A stretch of 9,848 bases of DNA. Origin: JAUXFS01 sp050329575. Its GTDB lineage: Bacteria; Pseudomonadota; Alphaproteobacteria; Rhodospirillales; Defluviicoccaceae. The stretch covers positions 1 through 9,848 of the forward strand of contig JBHJOP010000003.1 of assembly GCA_050329575.1 (NCBI GenBank). The letters are read 5' to 3'. Positions within the stretch are counted from its first letter, which is position 1. The number at the start of each line of letters is the position of its first letter. Shown piece by piece: positions 1-9,848 of the stretch. The notes under the pieces are model-generated. The model ran no database searches. It worked only from the letters and a program-made list of their open reading frames with translations, and was not told the origin of the DNA. The position numbers and the translations under genes are program-made.

Positions 1-111
1 GGCGCGGTGATGCTGGCCGGCCATCTGCTGGCGGCGGGGTCCGCCGACGTCGTCGCCGGGGATGGCGCCCCGCCTTCGGGCTACACCGTCGCCGCCGGCC
101 GCGAGCCCTGA
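1..111 (+). CDS. C-terminal end of an unidentified protein (partial)
   Basis: Reading from base 1, an open frame runs for 36 codons to TGA at 109-111; its start lies outside the window. The visible tail is rich in Ala and Gly (it begins GAVMLAGHLLAAGSADVVAG and ends AAGREP). About nine in ten codons end in G or C, the pattern of the certain genes here, while the overlapping plus-strand frame from 62 does not show it. That supports real coding sequence but not a function. The first 14 residues are fairly hydrophobic; the last 16 are not. I do not recognise the family. The gene points toward the small exported-protein gene at 276, from which it is separated by 164 bp carrying a CtrA-like box, so the two are probably not one operon. 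Confidence 0.45.
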   Translation, partial: GAVMLAGHLLAAGSADVVAGDGAPPSGYTVAAGREP

Positions 112-175
112 CGCCTCCCTGAAGGCGCGACGAATGCGAGTGACGGCGGTCACAGCGGCCGCCGGCGCCCTCGTG

Positions 176-191
176 TTAAGTCTTTGTCAAC
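176..191 (+). promoter_or_regulatory. Candidate CtrA-binding box upstream of the 276 gene
   Basis: The bases read TTAA-GTCTTTG-TCAAC. This matches the alphaproteobacterial CtrA consensus TTAA-N7-TTAAC at 8 of 9 defined positions. The box lies 84 bp before the ATG at 276, a usual place for an activator or repressor site. TTAA is very rare in this window: I found it only here and in the box in front of flgB. No convincing -35/-10 pair could be picked out. The identification rests on consensus match and context only. Confidence 0.5.
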
Positions 192-275
192 GCGATCCTG
201 TCGTGGCGCCCGCGGCCTCCGGGCCGACGCGCCGCGCCGGGACGCCGAGATCACGACTTCGGACGAGGGATCGCC

Positions 276-581
276 ATGAAACGCGCCGTCATCGCACTCG
301 GGACCATCGCTTTCGTTGTCGGCGCGGCGACCGTGCTGTCGTCGGCCGTCGTGGGCGCCGAGGAGGGCGCCGACCGCGCCGCCGCCGGGGTCAAGGTCGA
401 GGAGGCCTACGCGCCGCCGGCCGACGCCGTCGAGGTCGACGGGGTCGAGGACGACAAGAGCATCGCCAGGATCCGGCGCGACAAACGGATGAAGGCGCAG
501 GCGAGAATGGCCCGCAAGGCGCACCGTCCGGGCGCCGGCGCCCAGGGCACGGTGCGCTGCTCGGGGCCCTACTGCCGCTGA
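276..581 (+). CDS. Small exported protein with C-terminal Cys pair, function unknown
   Basis: The protein has 101 residues. It starts at ATG 276 behind a purine-rich ribosome site (GGACGAGGGA, 261-270). The N-terminus looks like a Sec signal peptide: Lys2-Arg3, a hydrophobic run over residues 4-27, and a V-G-A motif at 26-28 suggesting cleavage after Ala28. The mature part has an acidic, Ala/Pro/Val-rich stretch (about 29-60) followed by a strongly basic segment (about 61-84, many Arg/Lys with Met and Ala) that could be a helix. The last residues are RCSGPYCR, placing Cys95 and Cys100 almost at the end, a CX4C pair that could form a disulfide in the periplasm. I recognise no family. The gene faces the TPR gene tail to tail across 11 bp, and a CtrA-like box lies upstream. 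Exported location is inferred; function is unknown. Confidence 0.7.
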   Translation: MKRAVIALGTIAFVVGAATVLSSAVVGAEEGADRAAAGVKVEEAYAPPADAVEVDGVEDDKSIARIRRDKRMKAQARMARKAHRPGAGAQGTVRCSGPYCR

Positions 582-592
582 GGCGTCGGCGA

Positions 593-1135
593 TCAGTGGA
601 GGGTCGGGCCGGGCCGCCGCGCCAGTTCCTCGACGGCGATGCGGATCATCGCCGCGTGCGGATTGACGGCGAGCGCCGCCTGGAACGCGACCAGCGCGGC
701 GGCGGTCTCGCCATGGCGCAGGCAGATCCGGGCGAAGCCGGCGAGGGCGCCGAAATGGCGCGGCTCCAGCTCCAGGGTGCGGCGGATGTCGGCGGCGCTC
801 TCGGCGTCCCGTCGGCACAGGAAGTGGAGGGTGGCGCGCTTGTTCCACGCCTCCGCCCATAGCGGCTGTCGCCGAACCAGGTCGTCGAGGAGGGGTCGGG
901 CCTCGTCGTCGCGGCGGGCGGCGATCGCCGCGATCGCCGCGCCCATCGCCGCCGCCGCCGCCGGATCGGGGTGGTCGATCCAGGTCTCCCAGATGCGGTC
1001 CTCGATCGCGTAGGCGTCGGCGGCCGGTGGCGTCGCGGCGAGCCGCCGGAACAGCTCGTCGAGCGCCGCCGGCTGGGTCGGTGCCGGTCGCCGCCGCTCC
1101 AGCTCGACGATCAGCCGCAGGACGTCTTCGAACAT
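593..1135 (-). CDS. Tetratricopeptide-repeat (TPR) protein
   Basis: The protein has 180 residues, reading from ATG at 1135 down to TGA at 593-595. About three helical TPR-like repeats follow one another at roughly residues 64-97, 98-131 and 132-165. The central signature WNKRATLHFL and the following LELEPRHFGALAG are, from memory, characteristic of a TPR protein family widespread in alphaproteobacteria. TPR folds bind other proteins; the partner here is unknown. An upstream ATG at 1183 would add 16 residues, but those codons overlap a hairpin and have no good ribosome site, while ATG 1135 has GGGGGAG just before it. No signal peptide is visible, so a cytoplasmic protein is likely. The gene is divergent from flgB and may share its control region; it is not obviously flagellar. 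Confidence 0.8.
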   Translation of the reverse strand: MFEDVLRLIVELERRRPAPTQPAALDELFRRLAATPPAADAYAIEDRIWETWIDHPDPAAAAAMGAAIAAIAARRDDEARPLLDDLVRRQPLWAEAWNKRATLHFLCRRDAESAADIRRTLELEPRHFGALAGFARICLRHGETAAALVAFQAALAVNPHAAMIRIAVEELARRPGPTLH

Positions 1136-1140
1136 CGTCG

Positions 1141-1147
1141 CTCCCCC
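1141..1147 (-). promoter_or_regulatory. Ribosome binding site deciding the TPR gene start
   Basis: Read on the minus strand, GGGGGAG ends 5 bases before ATG 1135. This strong Shine-Dalgarno match favours 1135 over the in-frame upstream ATG at 1183. Confidence 0.65.
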
Positions 1148-1168
1148 GGTCGCGGGTCCCGGCGCACC

Positions 1169-1191
1169 CGCCGGCGGCTTCACCGCCGGCG
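1169..1191. repeat. Perfect 9-bp inverted repeat in the TPR-flgB divergent region
   Basis: The arms CGCCGGCGG (1169-1177) and CCGCCGGCG (1183-1191) are exact reverse complements around a 5-base loop, CTTCA. There is no T-run on either side, so it is not a rho-independent terminator. It lies 34-56 bp upstream of the TPR start and could be a leader hairpin of that gene or a protein-binding palindrome. The high GC content makes chance GC stems fairly common, but a perfect 9-bp stem with a 5-base loop is stable. Confidence 0.5.
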
Positions 1192-1214
1192 CGAACGCGA
1201 CCCACCGATCGCTT

Positions 1215-1229
1215 TTTACCCGTTTTTAA
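1215..1229 (+). promoter_or_regulatory. Candidate CtrA-binding box upstream of flgB
   Basis: TTTA-CCCGTTT-TTAA matches TTAA-N7-TTAA at 7 of 8 bases, within a notably AT-rich patch (1213-1230) of a GC-rich spacer. It starts 105 bp before flgB ATG 1320 and 80 bp before the TPR ATG, so it could serve either gene. CtrA is a known regulator of early flagellar operons in alphaproteobacteria. The base after the second half is G rather than the preferred C. The box is consensus-based only. Confidence 0.45.
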
Positions 1230-1319
1230 GGCGTTGTCGCGATAGTTCGGGAATCCCCGAGCCCGTTGAAGGGGCGACCGAATCGGGGCACGGGAATCAG
1301 GGCGAGAGTGCGGTCGGCG

Positions 1320-1724
1320 ATGGACATCGGCAAGACGCGACTGTTCGACACCTTGAAGGCCAACCTCGCCTGGCTCGGCCAGCGCCAGCACGTGCTGGCC
1401 CGCAACATCGCCAACGCCGACACCCCCGGCTATCGCTCCCGCGACATCGAGCCGACCCGCTTCGAGGCCGAGGTCCGCCGGCAGGCCGATCGCCTCGATC
1501 TGCGGACCACCAGCCCCGCCCATCTCGCGACCGGCGCGGGCGCGGCGGGCCGCTTCGCGGAGCGGCCGGACCGGCGGCCGTTCGAAACCAGCCCCAACGG
1601 CAACTCGGTGGTTCTCGAGGAGCAGTTGGCCAAGCTCAACGAGACCTCGGTGGCGCACAAGCTGACCACCCAGCTCTACCGCAAGCATCTCGGCATGATC
1701 CGCGCCGCCCTCGGCGGTCGCTAG
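1320..1724 (+). CDS. flgB: Flagellar proximal rod protein FlgB
   Basis: The protein has 134 residues, a normal FlgB length. FlgB is one of the proximal rod subunits, exported through the flagellar type III apparatus and assembled above the MS ring. The rod/hook family signature is clear: NIANADTPGYR at residues 29-39, followed by SPNGNSVVLEEQ at 91-102. The C-terminal helix (about 104-130, ending YRKHLGMIRAALGGR) fits the coiled-coil end of axial proteins. The start at ATG 1320 (MDIGKTRLF) is chosen by family likeness, but its ribosome site is poor. An in-frame GTG at 1308 has AGGG at 1299-1302 with better spacing and would add four residues (MRSA). This is the first gene of the flagellar operon; flgC follows after 18 bp. 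Confidence 0.95.
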   Translation: MDIGKTRLFDTLKANLAWLGQRQHVLARNIANADTPGYRSRDIEPTRFEAEVRRQADRLDLRTTSPAHLATGAGAAGRFAERPDRRPFETSPNGNSVVLEEQLAKLNETSVAHKLTTQLYRKHLGMIRAALGGR

Positions 1725-1742
1725 CGCAGAGGAGGCCGACCC

Positions 1743-2153
1743 GTGGACGACGTCTTTCAGACCTTGCGCGTTTCCGCGGCGGGATTGAAGACCCAGGGGA
1801 CGCGGCTCAGGGTGATCGCCGAGAACGTCGCCAACGCCGGATCGATGGCGACGGCGCCGGGCGAGGTCCCCTACCGCCGCAAGACGGTGACCTTCCGCAA
1901 CGTGCTCGACCGCGACCTCGGGGTCGAGACCGTCCGGGTCCACCGCATCGCCGACGATCCGAGCCCGTTCGCGCGGCGCTTCGATCCGAGCCACCCGGCG
2001 GCCGACGGCGACGGCTACGTGCTCGCCAGCAACGTCAACGGCCTGATCGAAATGGGCGACATGCGCGAGGCACAGCGCTCCTACGAGGCCAACCTGAACG
2101 TGATCAAGGCCTCGAAGGCGATGCTGACCGAGACCATCGAGATCCTGCGCTAG
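1743..2153 (+). CDS. flgC: Flagellar proximal rod protein FlgC
   Basis: The protein has 136 residues, normal for FlgC, a proximal rod subunit assembled with FlgB and FlgF under the distal rod FlgG. It starts with GTG at 1743 behind a near-perfect ribosome site, AGAGGAGG (1728-1735). Family marks are the N-terminal helix SAAGLKTQGTRLRVIAENVA (11-30) running into NAGSM (31-35), DPSHPAADGDGYVLASNVN (81-99), and the C-terminal YEANLNVIKASKAM motif (114-127), which forms the axial coiled coil. The gene is intact. It lies 18 bp after flgB and 52 bp before fliE, in the order flgB-flgC-fliE that is widely conserved. Confidence 0.95.
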   Translation: MDDVFQTLRVSAAGLKTQGTRLRVIAENVANAGSMATAPGEVPYRRKTVTFRNVLDRDLGVETVRVHRIADDPSPFARRFDPSHPAADGDGYVLASNVNGLIEMGDMREAQRSYEANLNVIKASKAMLTETIEILR

Positions 2154-2205
2154 CCGGCCGGCCCGCGGCCGCGCGCGCAGCGACAACAGGGAGCAGACGC
2201 CGACG

Positions 2206-2520
2206 ATGCCGAACCCCGTCAACAGCTTCGCCACCGCCGCCGCCGCCTACCACCGGGCGCTCGCCGGCGCGGAGGCGATGGAACCCCGGGACCGCCCCGA
2301 CGACGCCTCCTTCGCCGGTCTGGTCAAGACCGCGCTTGAGGGGGCGATCGCGGTCGGCAAGACCGGCGAGACGCAGTCGGTGCGCGCCGTCGCCGGCACC
2401 ACCGATCTCAACCAGGTGATCACCGCGGTCGCCGAGGCCGAGGTCGTGCTCAACACCGTGGTGGCGGTGCGCGACAAGGTGATCGAGGCCTACCGGGAAA
2501 TCATCCGGATGCCGATGTAG
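2206..2520 (+). CDS. fliE: Flagellar hook-basal body complex protein FliE
   Basis: The protein has 104 residues, a normal FliE size. FliE links the MS ring and export gate to the proximal rod and is itself an early export substrate. The N-terminal third is Ala-rich and poorly conserved (MPNPVNSFATAAAAYH). The C-terminal half carries the family signature: DLNQVITAVAEAEVVLNTVV, then VRDKVIEAYREIIRMPM to the end. ATG 2206 has AGGGAG at 2188-2193, 12 bases upstream, which is a longish spacing; the start still fits the family. The 52-bp spacer before it is almost pure G+C. The next gene, fliQ, follows after 31 bp. Confidence 0.93.
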   Translation: MPNPVNSFATAAAAYHRALAGAEAMEPRDRPDDASFAGLVKTALEGAIAVGKTGETQSVRAVAGTTDLNQVITAVAEAEVVLNTVVAVRDKVIEAYREIIRMPM

Positions 2521-2551
2521 CGGGCCGCGGCCGCCGGCGCGGGGGAGCACG

Positions 2552-2818
2552 ATGAACGAGATCGCCGTTCTGGAAGTCGCTCGCGAGGCGGTGTTCGTCG
2601 TCCTCGTGACGGCCGGCCCGCTGATGGCCGTCGGCATGCTGATCGGGCTGATCATCGCCCTGTTCCAGGCGCTGACCACCATCCAGGAGATGACCCTGAC
2701 GTTCGTGCCGAAGATCCTCGTCATCTTCGTCGCCATGGTGGCGCTCCTGCCGTTCATGATGACCACCGTCGTCGAGTTCGGTCGCAGCCTGTTCGATCGC
2801 ATCGCAGCCATCGGGTAG
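2552..2818 (+). CDS. fliQ: Flagellar export gate protein FliQ
   Basis: The protein has 88 residues, matching the FliQ/SctS family (about 88-90). FliQ is an inner-membrane part of the FliP-FliQ-FliR export gate of the flagellar type III system. Two hydrophobic hairpin helices are visible at about residues 13-39 and 50-72, joined by a loop with the family motif TTIQEMTLTFVPK (about 42-54). ATG 2552 has GGGGGAG at 2541-2547. It ends only 6 bp before fliR, so the two are surely co-expressed. fliP, the third gate gene, is not in this window, which is usual where fliP lies with fliL/fliM/fliN elsewhere in alphaproteobacteria. Confidence 0.94.
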   Translation: MNEIAVLEVAREAVFVVLVTAGPLMAVGMLIGLIIALFQALTTIQEMTLTFVPKILVIFVAMVALLPFMMTTVVEFGRSLFDRIAAIG

Positions 2819-2824
2819 GCGGCG

Positions 2825-3586
2825 ATGTCGGGTCTGCCGCCGTCTCTCGACCTGTTCGCGCTGTTGCTGATCTTCGCCCGGGTCGGCACCGTGCTGATGA
2901 TCCTGCCCGGGTTCAGCGCCGGCTACGTCAGCGTGCGCATCCGGCTGCTGCTGGCGCTGTCGATCAGCGTGCTGTTGACGCCGGTGCTCGCCGATCGGCT
3001 GCCCGGCCTGCCGGCGACGCCGGCGGCGCTCGCGCTGCTGGTGCTCTGCGAGAGCCTGATCGGGGTCTTTCTCGGCACCGTCGCCGCCATCCTGGTCGCC
3101 GCGCTGCAGGTCGCCGGCACGTTCGGCGCCTTCTTCCTGTCGCTCAGCAACGCGCTGGTCCAGGATCCCGTCGCCGACCAGCAGACGGCGACGCTGGCCG
3201 GCTTCTTCGGCACCGTCGGGCTGGTGCTGATCTTCGTCACCGACCTGCATCACCTGATGCTGGCGGCGATCGTCGACAGCTACCGGGTGTTCCTCCCCGG
3301 CGTCCTGCCGCCGCTCGGCGATCTCGCCGAGACGATCGCCCGGCAGGCCGCCGAGAGCGTCGCGCTCGGCCTGCAGATGGCGGCGCCGTTCCTGATCGTC
3401 ACCCTCGTCTATCATCTCGGCCTCGGTCTGCTGGGCCGGCTGATGCCGCAACTTCCGGTTTTCTTTTTTGGTCTACCAGCGCATATTGCGTTGCAGATCT
3501 GGATCATGACCCTGACCCTCTCCGGGATCATGATGGTGTTCCTCACCCGGTTCGCCGAGGGTCTCGCGCCGTTCGCCGCCCCCTAG
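2825..3586 (+). CDS. fliR: Flagellar export gate protein FliR
   Basis: The protein has 253 residues, the normal FliR/SctT length, and is a multi-pass inner-membrane part of the export gate. Hydrophobic segments are visible at about residues 9-28, 36-57, 63-95, 125-143, 178-205 and 208-243. Family marks include FARVGTVLMILPGF near the N-terminus and MPQLPVFFFGLPAHI at about 207-221. ATG 2825 lies 6 bp after the fliQ stop, with GGTAGG overlapping that stop as a ribosome site. One oddity: from 3449 to 3493, 10 of 15 codons end in A or T (CAA, CTT, GTT, TTT, TTT, GGT, CTA, CCA, CAT, ATT), very unlike the rest of the gene, although the protein sequence there is the conserved motif. Confidence 0.95.
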   Translation: MSGLPPSLDLFALLLIFARVGTVLMILPGFSAGYVSVRIRLLLALSISVLLTPVLADRLPGLPATPAALALLVLCESLIGVFLGTVAAILVAALQVAGTFGAFFLSLSNALVQDPVADQQTATLAGFFGTVGLVLIFVTDLHHLMLAAIVDSYRVFLPGVLPPLGDLAETIARQAAESVALGLQMAAPFLIVTLVYHLGLGLLGRLMPQLPVFFFGLPAHIALQIWIMTLTLSGIMMVFLTRFAEGLAPFAAP

Positions 3587-3631
3587 CGGCGCCCCCGCGC
3601 CCGCCGGCGACCGCCCAGTCCGGACATCAGG

Positions 3632-4704
3632 ATGGCCGAACAGGAACAGCAAGACGACGCCGCCAAAACCGAGGACCCGACGCCGAAGCGTCTGGAGACG
3701 GCGCGCGAGAAGGGCCAGGTCGCGGTCTCCCAGGAGGTCAAGCACTGGGCGGTGCTGCTCGGCGGCGCGTTCGGGGTTGCGGTTCTCGCCCCGGGGATCA
3801 TGCACGGCGTCGCCCGCACCGCGTTGCCGTTCGTCGAGGCGCCGCACGCCATCGCCCTCGATGCCGGCGACCTGCCGGCGGCGCTGACCGGGCTGCTGCT
3901 CGACCTGGCGCTGACGCTGGCGCCGCTGGTCGGGCTGGTCGTGGCCCTGGCGCTGGCGGCGGGCATCGGCCAGGTCGGCCTGCTGTGGGCCCCGACCAAG
4001 ATCGCGCCGAAGCTGGAGAAGATCTCGCTGGTCAAGGGCGTCCAGCGGCTGTTCTCGCTGCGCTCGCTGGTCGAGTTCGCCAAGGGGATCGTCAAGCTGG
4101 CGGCGGTGGCGGCGGTGGCCTCCGCGCTGGTGCTGTCGTCGCTGGACGATCTCGAGCTGTTCCCGGCGCTGCCGTTGGCGCAGATCCTGGACCGCATCCA
4201 GTCGGCGTCGGTGGTGCTGGTGGTCGCCACGGCGGCGGTGATGACGGTGATCGCGGTGCTCGACTACGGCTACCAGAAGTTCAGTTTCCTGAAACAGATG
4301 CGGATGACCATGCAGGAGGTGCGCGACGAGCACAAGCAGGCGGAGGGCGATCCGCAGATCAAGGCGCGGATCCGTCGGCTGCGCCAGGAGCGGGCCCGCA
4401 AGCGGATGATGGCGGCGGTCCCCGAGGCGGACGTGGTGATCACCAACCCGACCCACTACGCCGTCGCGCTCGCCTACGACATGGCCGCGATGGGGGCGCC
4501 GAAGCTGGTCGCCAAGGGCGCCGACCGGATCGCCCAGCGCATTCGCGAGGTCGCCCTCGAACACGAGGTGCCGCTGGTCGAGAACCCGCCGCTGGCGCGC
4601 GCCCTCTATGCCGGCGTCGATCTCGATCAGGAGATCCCGGCGGAGCACTACCAGGCGGTGGCGCAGGTGATCGGCTACGTCATGCGCCTGAAGGGGAGGC
4701 TGTC

Positions 4705-4708
<4 letters not shown>
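3632..4708 (+). CDS. flhB: Flagellar export switch protein FlhB
   Basis: The protein has 358 residues, typical for FlhB. It is an inner-membrane export component whose cytoplasmic domain cleaves itself and switches export from rod/hook to filament substrates. The N-terminus has the usual hydrophilic start with DPTPKRLETAREKGQV (about 16-31). Membrane segments fall at about 34-55, 84-113, 147-166 and 188-210. The autocleavage motif NPTHY is intact at residues 272-276 (cut between Asn272 and Pro273), followed by the conserved PKLVAKGAD and the PLVENPPLARALY stretch. ATG 3632 has only a weak ribosome site (GGA at 3622-3624). The stop codon overlaps the GTG start of cckA, so translation of the two is probably coupled. 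Confidence 0.96.
4693..4708 (+). promoter_or_regulatory. Ribosome site and GTGA overlap joining flhB to cckA
   Basis: GGGGAGG (4693-4699) lies inside the last flhB codons, 5 bases before GTG 4705. The bases 4705-4708 read GTGA: GTG starts cckA and the overlapping TGA (4706-4708) stops flhB. This arrangement fixes the cckA start and suggests translational coupling. Confidence 0.8.
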
Positions 4709-6309
<1,601 letters not shown>

Positions 6310-6317
6310 CCGCAAAA

Positions 6318-6333
6318 TTCCCCAAATGGGGAA
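6318..6333. repeat. Palindrome between cckA and recA
   Basis: TTCCCC and GGGGAA flank AAAT and form a 6-bp stem (7 with the inner A-T pair) directly after the cckA stop. On the plus strand it is followed by A residues rather than T, so it does not look like a terminator of cckA. On the minus strand it is followed by TTTT and could weakly stop antisense transcription. It may instead be a protein-binding site. Confidence 0.4.
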
Positions 6334-6342
6334 AAAATAATC

Positions 6343-6365
6343 GTTGCAAATCAGTCGGTTGCAAA
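6343..6365 (+). repeat. Tandem GTTGCAAA direct repeat upstream of recA
   Basis: GTTGCAAA occurs at 6343-6350 and again at 6358-6365, separated by 7 bases, a 15-bp period. It lies in the AT-rich stretch before recA, 17 bp upstream of the SOS-like box. The TTGCAA within each copy could also act as a poor -35 element. No regulator could be named. Confidence 0.4.
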
Positions 6366-6381
6366 AACTCCTTGTCGATGA

Positions 6382-6396
6382 GAACAAAACGTGTAC
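6382..6396 (+). promoter_or_regulatory. Candidate LexA (SOS) box of recA
   Basis: GAAC-AAAACGT-GTAC matches the alphaproteobacterial LexA operator GAAC-N7-GAAC (the reverse complement of GTTC-N7-GTTC) at 7 of 8 defined bases. It lies 52 bp before recA ATG 6449, where a repressor could block the promoter. TTGTCG (6372-6377) and TTGCAA (6359-6364) are possible -35 elements overlapping or near the box, but no clear -10 was found. No E. coli-type CTGT-N8-ACAG box is present. Confidence 0.65.
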
Positions 6397-6433
6397 GCTC
6401 ATCGCCATTGCTTACCACTGTTGGCTATGGAAT

Positions 6434-6440
6434 AAGGGGA
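6434..6440 (+). promoter_or_regulatory. Ribosome binding site deciding the recA start
   Basis: AAGGGGA ends 8 bases before ATG 6449. This supports ATG 6449 rather than the in-frame upstream TTG at 6344 or the GTG at 6473. Confidence 0.65.
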
Positions 6441-6448
6441 CACAACCG

Positions 6449-7549
<1,101 letters not shown>

Positions 7550-7576
7550 ACGGCGACCGGCGACGACGCGGGATCG

Positions 7577-7607
7577 GGCGGCTCCTCGCGGGCCGCCTTT
7601 TGCTTTT
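7577..7607 (+). terminator. Rho-independent terminator of recA
   Basis: The arms GGCGGCTC (7577-7584) and GGGCCGCC (7590-7597) form an 8-bp stem with one G-T wobble and a 5-base loop. It is followed by TTTTGCTTTT (7598-7607). It starts 28 bp after the recA stop and separates recA from alaS. Confidence 0.85.
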
Positions 7608-7702
7608 GTCGTCGCCCGCCTGGACAGCTTGGCGCCGGGCCGCTAAAAGCCGGCCAGGGCGGGGGCGTTTCGTTTCGATTCCGACGGACCTGAATAACGA
7701 CC

Positions 7703-9848
<2,146 letters not shown>

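Noticed and set aside
62..862. 266-residue plus-strand open frame
   Set aside because: It is extremely Arg/Gly-rich, overlaps the signal-peptide gene at 276 and the TPR gene, lacks their third-position G/C pattern, and looks like a GC-driven shadow.
1237..1246. Sigma-28-like -10 element (TCGCGATAGT) before flgB
   Set aside because: It only loosely resembles GCCGATAA, and no matching -35 element was found at the right distance.
2154..2205. GC palindromes (GCGGCCGC) in the flgC-fliE spacer, also seen at 155-162, 2527-2534 and 5857-5864
   Set aside because: Short self-complementary GC words are expected by chance at this base composition. One lies inside the Ala-rich linker of cckA, and no consistent placement was seen.
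150..2234. 694-residue minus-strand open frame across the TPR gene, flgB and flgC
   Set aside because: It is antisense to certain flagellar genes, with low-complexity composition and no domain. Long antisense frames are expected at this GC content.
3461..3472. Slippery T-run in fliR causing programmed frameshift
   Set aside because: The heptamer does not fit the X XXY YYZ pattern in the reading frame, and the normal frame continues through conserved FliR residues to a proper end.
3584..3632. Possible FliR-FlhB fusion, since both genes are in the same frame 45 bp apart
   Set aside because: A clear TAG stop separates them. flhB begins with a typical N-terminus, and the spacer does not encode a conserved linker.
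6318..6333. Terminator for cckA
   Set aside because: A stem exists, but the plus strand continues with A residues instead of T, so it lacks the tail of a rho-independent terminator in that direction.
6344..6448. N-terminal extension of RecA from TTG 6344
   Set aside because: It would translate the SOS box and the repeat region, with Cys/Trp-rich residues unlike any RecA. ATG 6449 has a good ribosome site.

Overview
The window comes from a very GC-rich bacterium. Gene order and protein types point to an alphaproteobacterium, most likely of the Rhodospirillales/Azospirillales kind (inference, no search was run). Three things support this: a CckA-type hybrid kinase directly behind flhB, CtrA-like TTAA-N7-TTAA boxes, and an alphaproteobacterial GAAC-N7-GAAC-like SOS box in front of recA. 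Almost all coding sequence has G or C in the third codon position. This also explains the very long antisense open frames, which I treat as shadows.

Left end (1-1319): the last 36 codons of an unidentified gene; a small gene for an exported, Cys-tipped 101-residue protein (276-581); and a convergent minus-strand TPR protein gene (593-1135). The TPR gene is divergent from the flagellar operon across a 184-bp shared control region holding a perfect 9-bp-stem hairpin and a CtrA-like box.

Flagellar operon (1320-6309, all plus strand): flgB, flgC, fliE, fliQ, fliR and flhB, then cckA. These encode proximal-rod parts (FlgB, FlgC), the rod/basal-body linker (FliE), and the export gate and its substrate switch (FliQ, FliR, FlhB). 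fliP is not here. cckA starts on the GTGA that also contains the flhB stop codon. It encodes a compact PAS-HisKA-HATPase-REC kinase without membrane segments. In known alphaproteobacteria CckA (through ChpT) controls CtrA phosphorylation, and CtrA often controls flagellar genes. The kinase may therefore sit in an operon driven by its own target.

Right end (6310-9848): an AT-rich 139-bp control region with a palindrome, a tandem GTTGCAAA repeat and a near-consensus SOS box; recA (6449-7549) with a strong rho-independent terminator; a 153-bp spacer; and the first 715 codons of alaS, cut by the window end. recA and alaS look ordinary and intact as far as visible.

There is no gene-free stretch longer than 300 bases. 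I saw no tRNA, rRNA, CRISPR, insertion sequence or other mobile element. I do not see a clearly new multi-gene system. The best leads are the CtrA-box/cckA circuit, the membrane-less CckA, the small exported Cys-pair protein, and a short island of AT-ending codons inside fliR.
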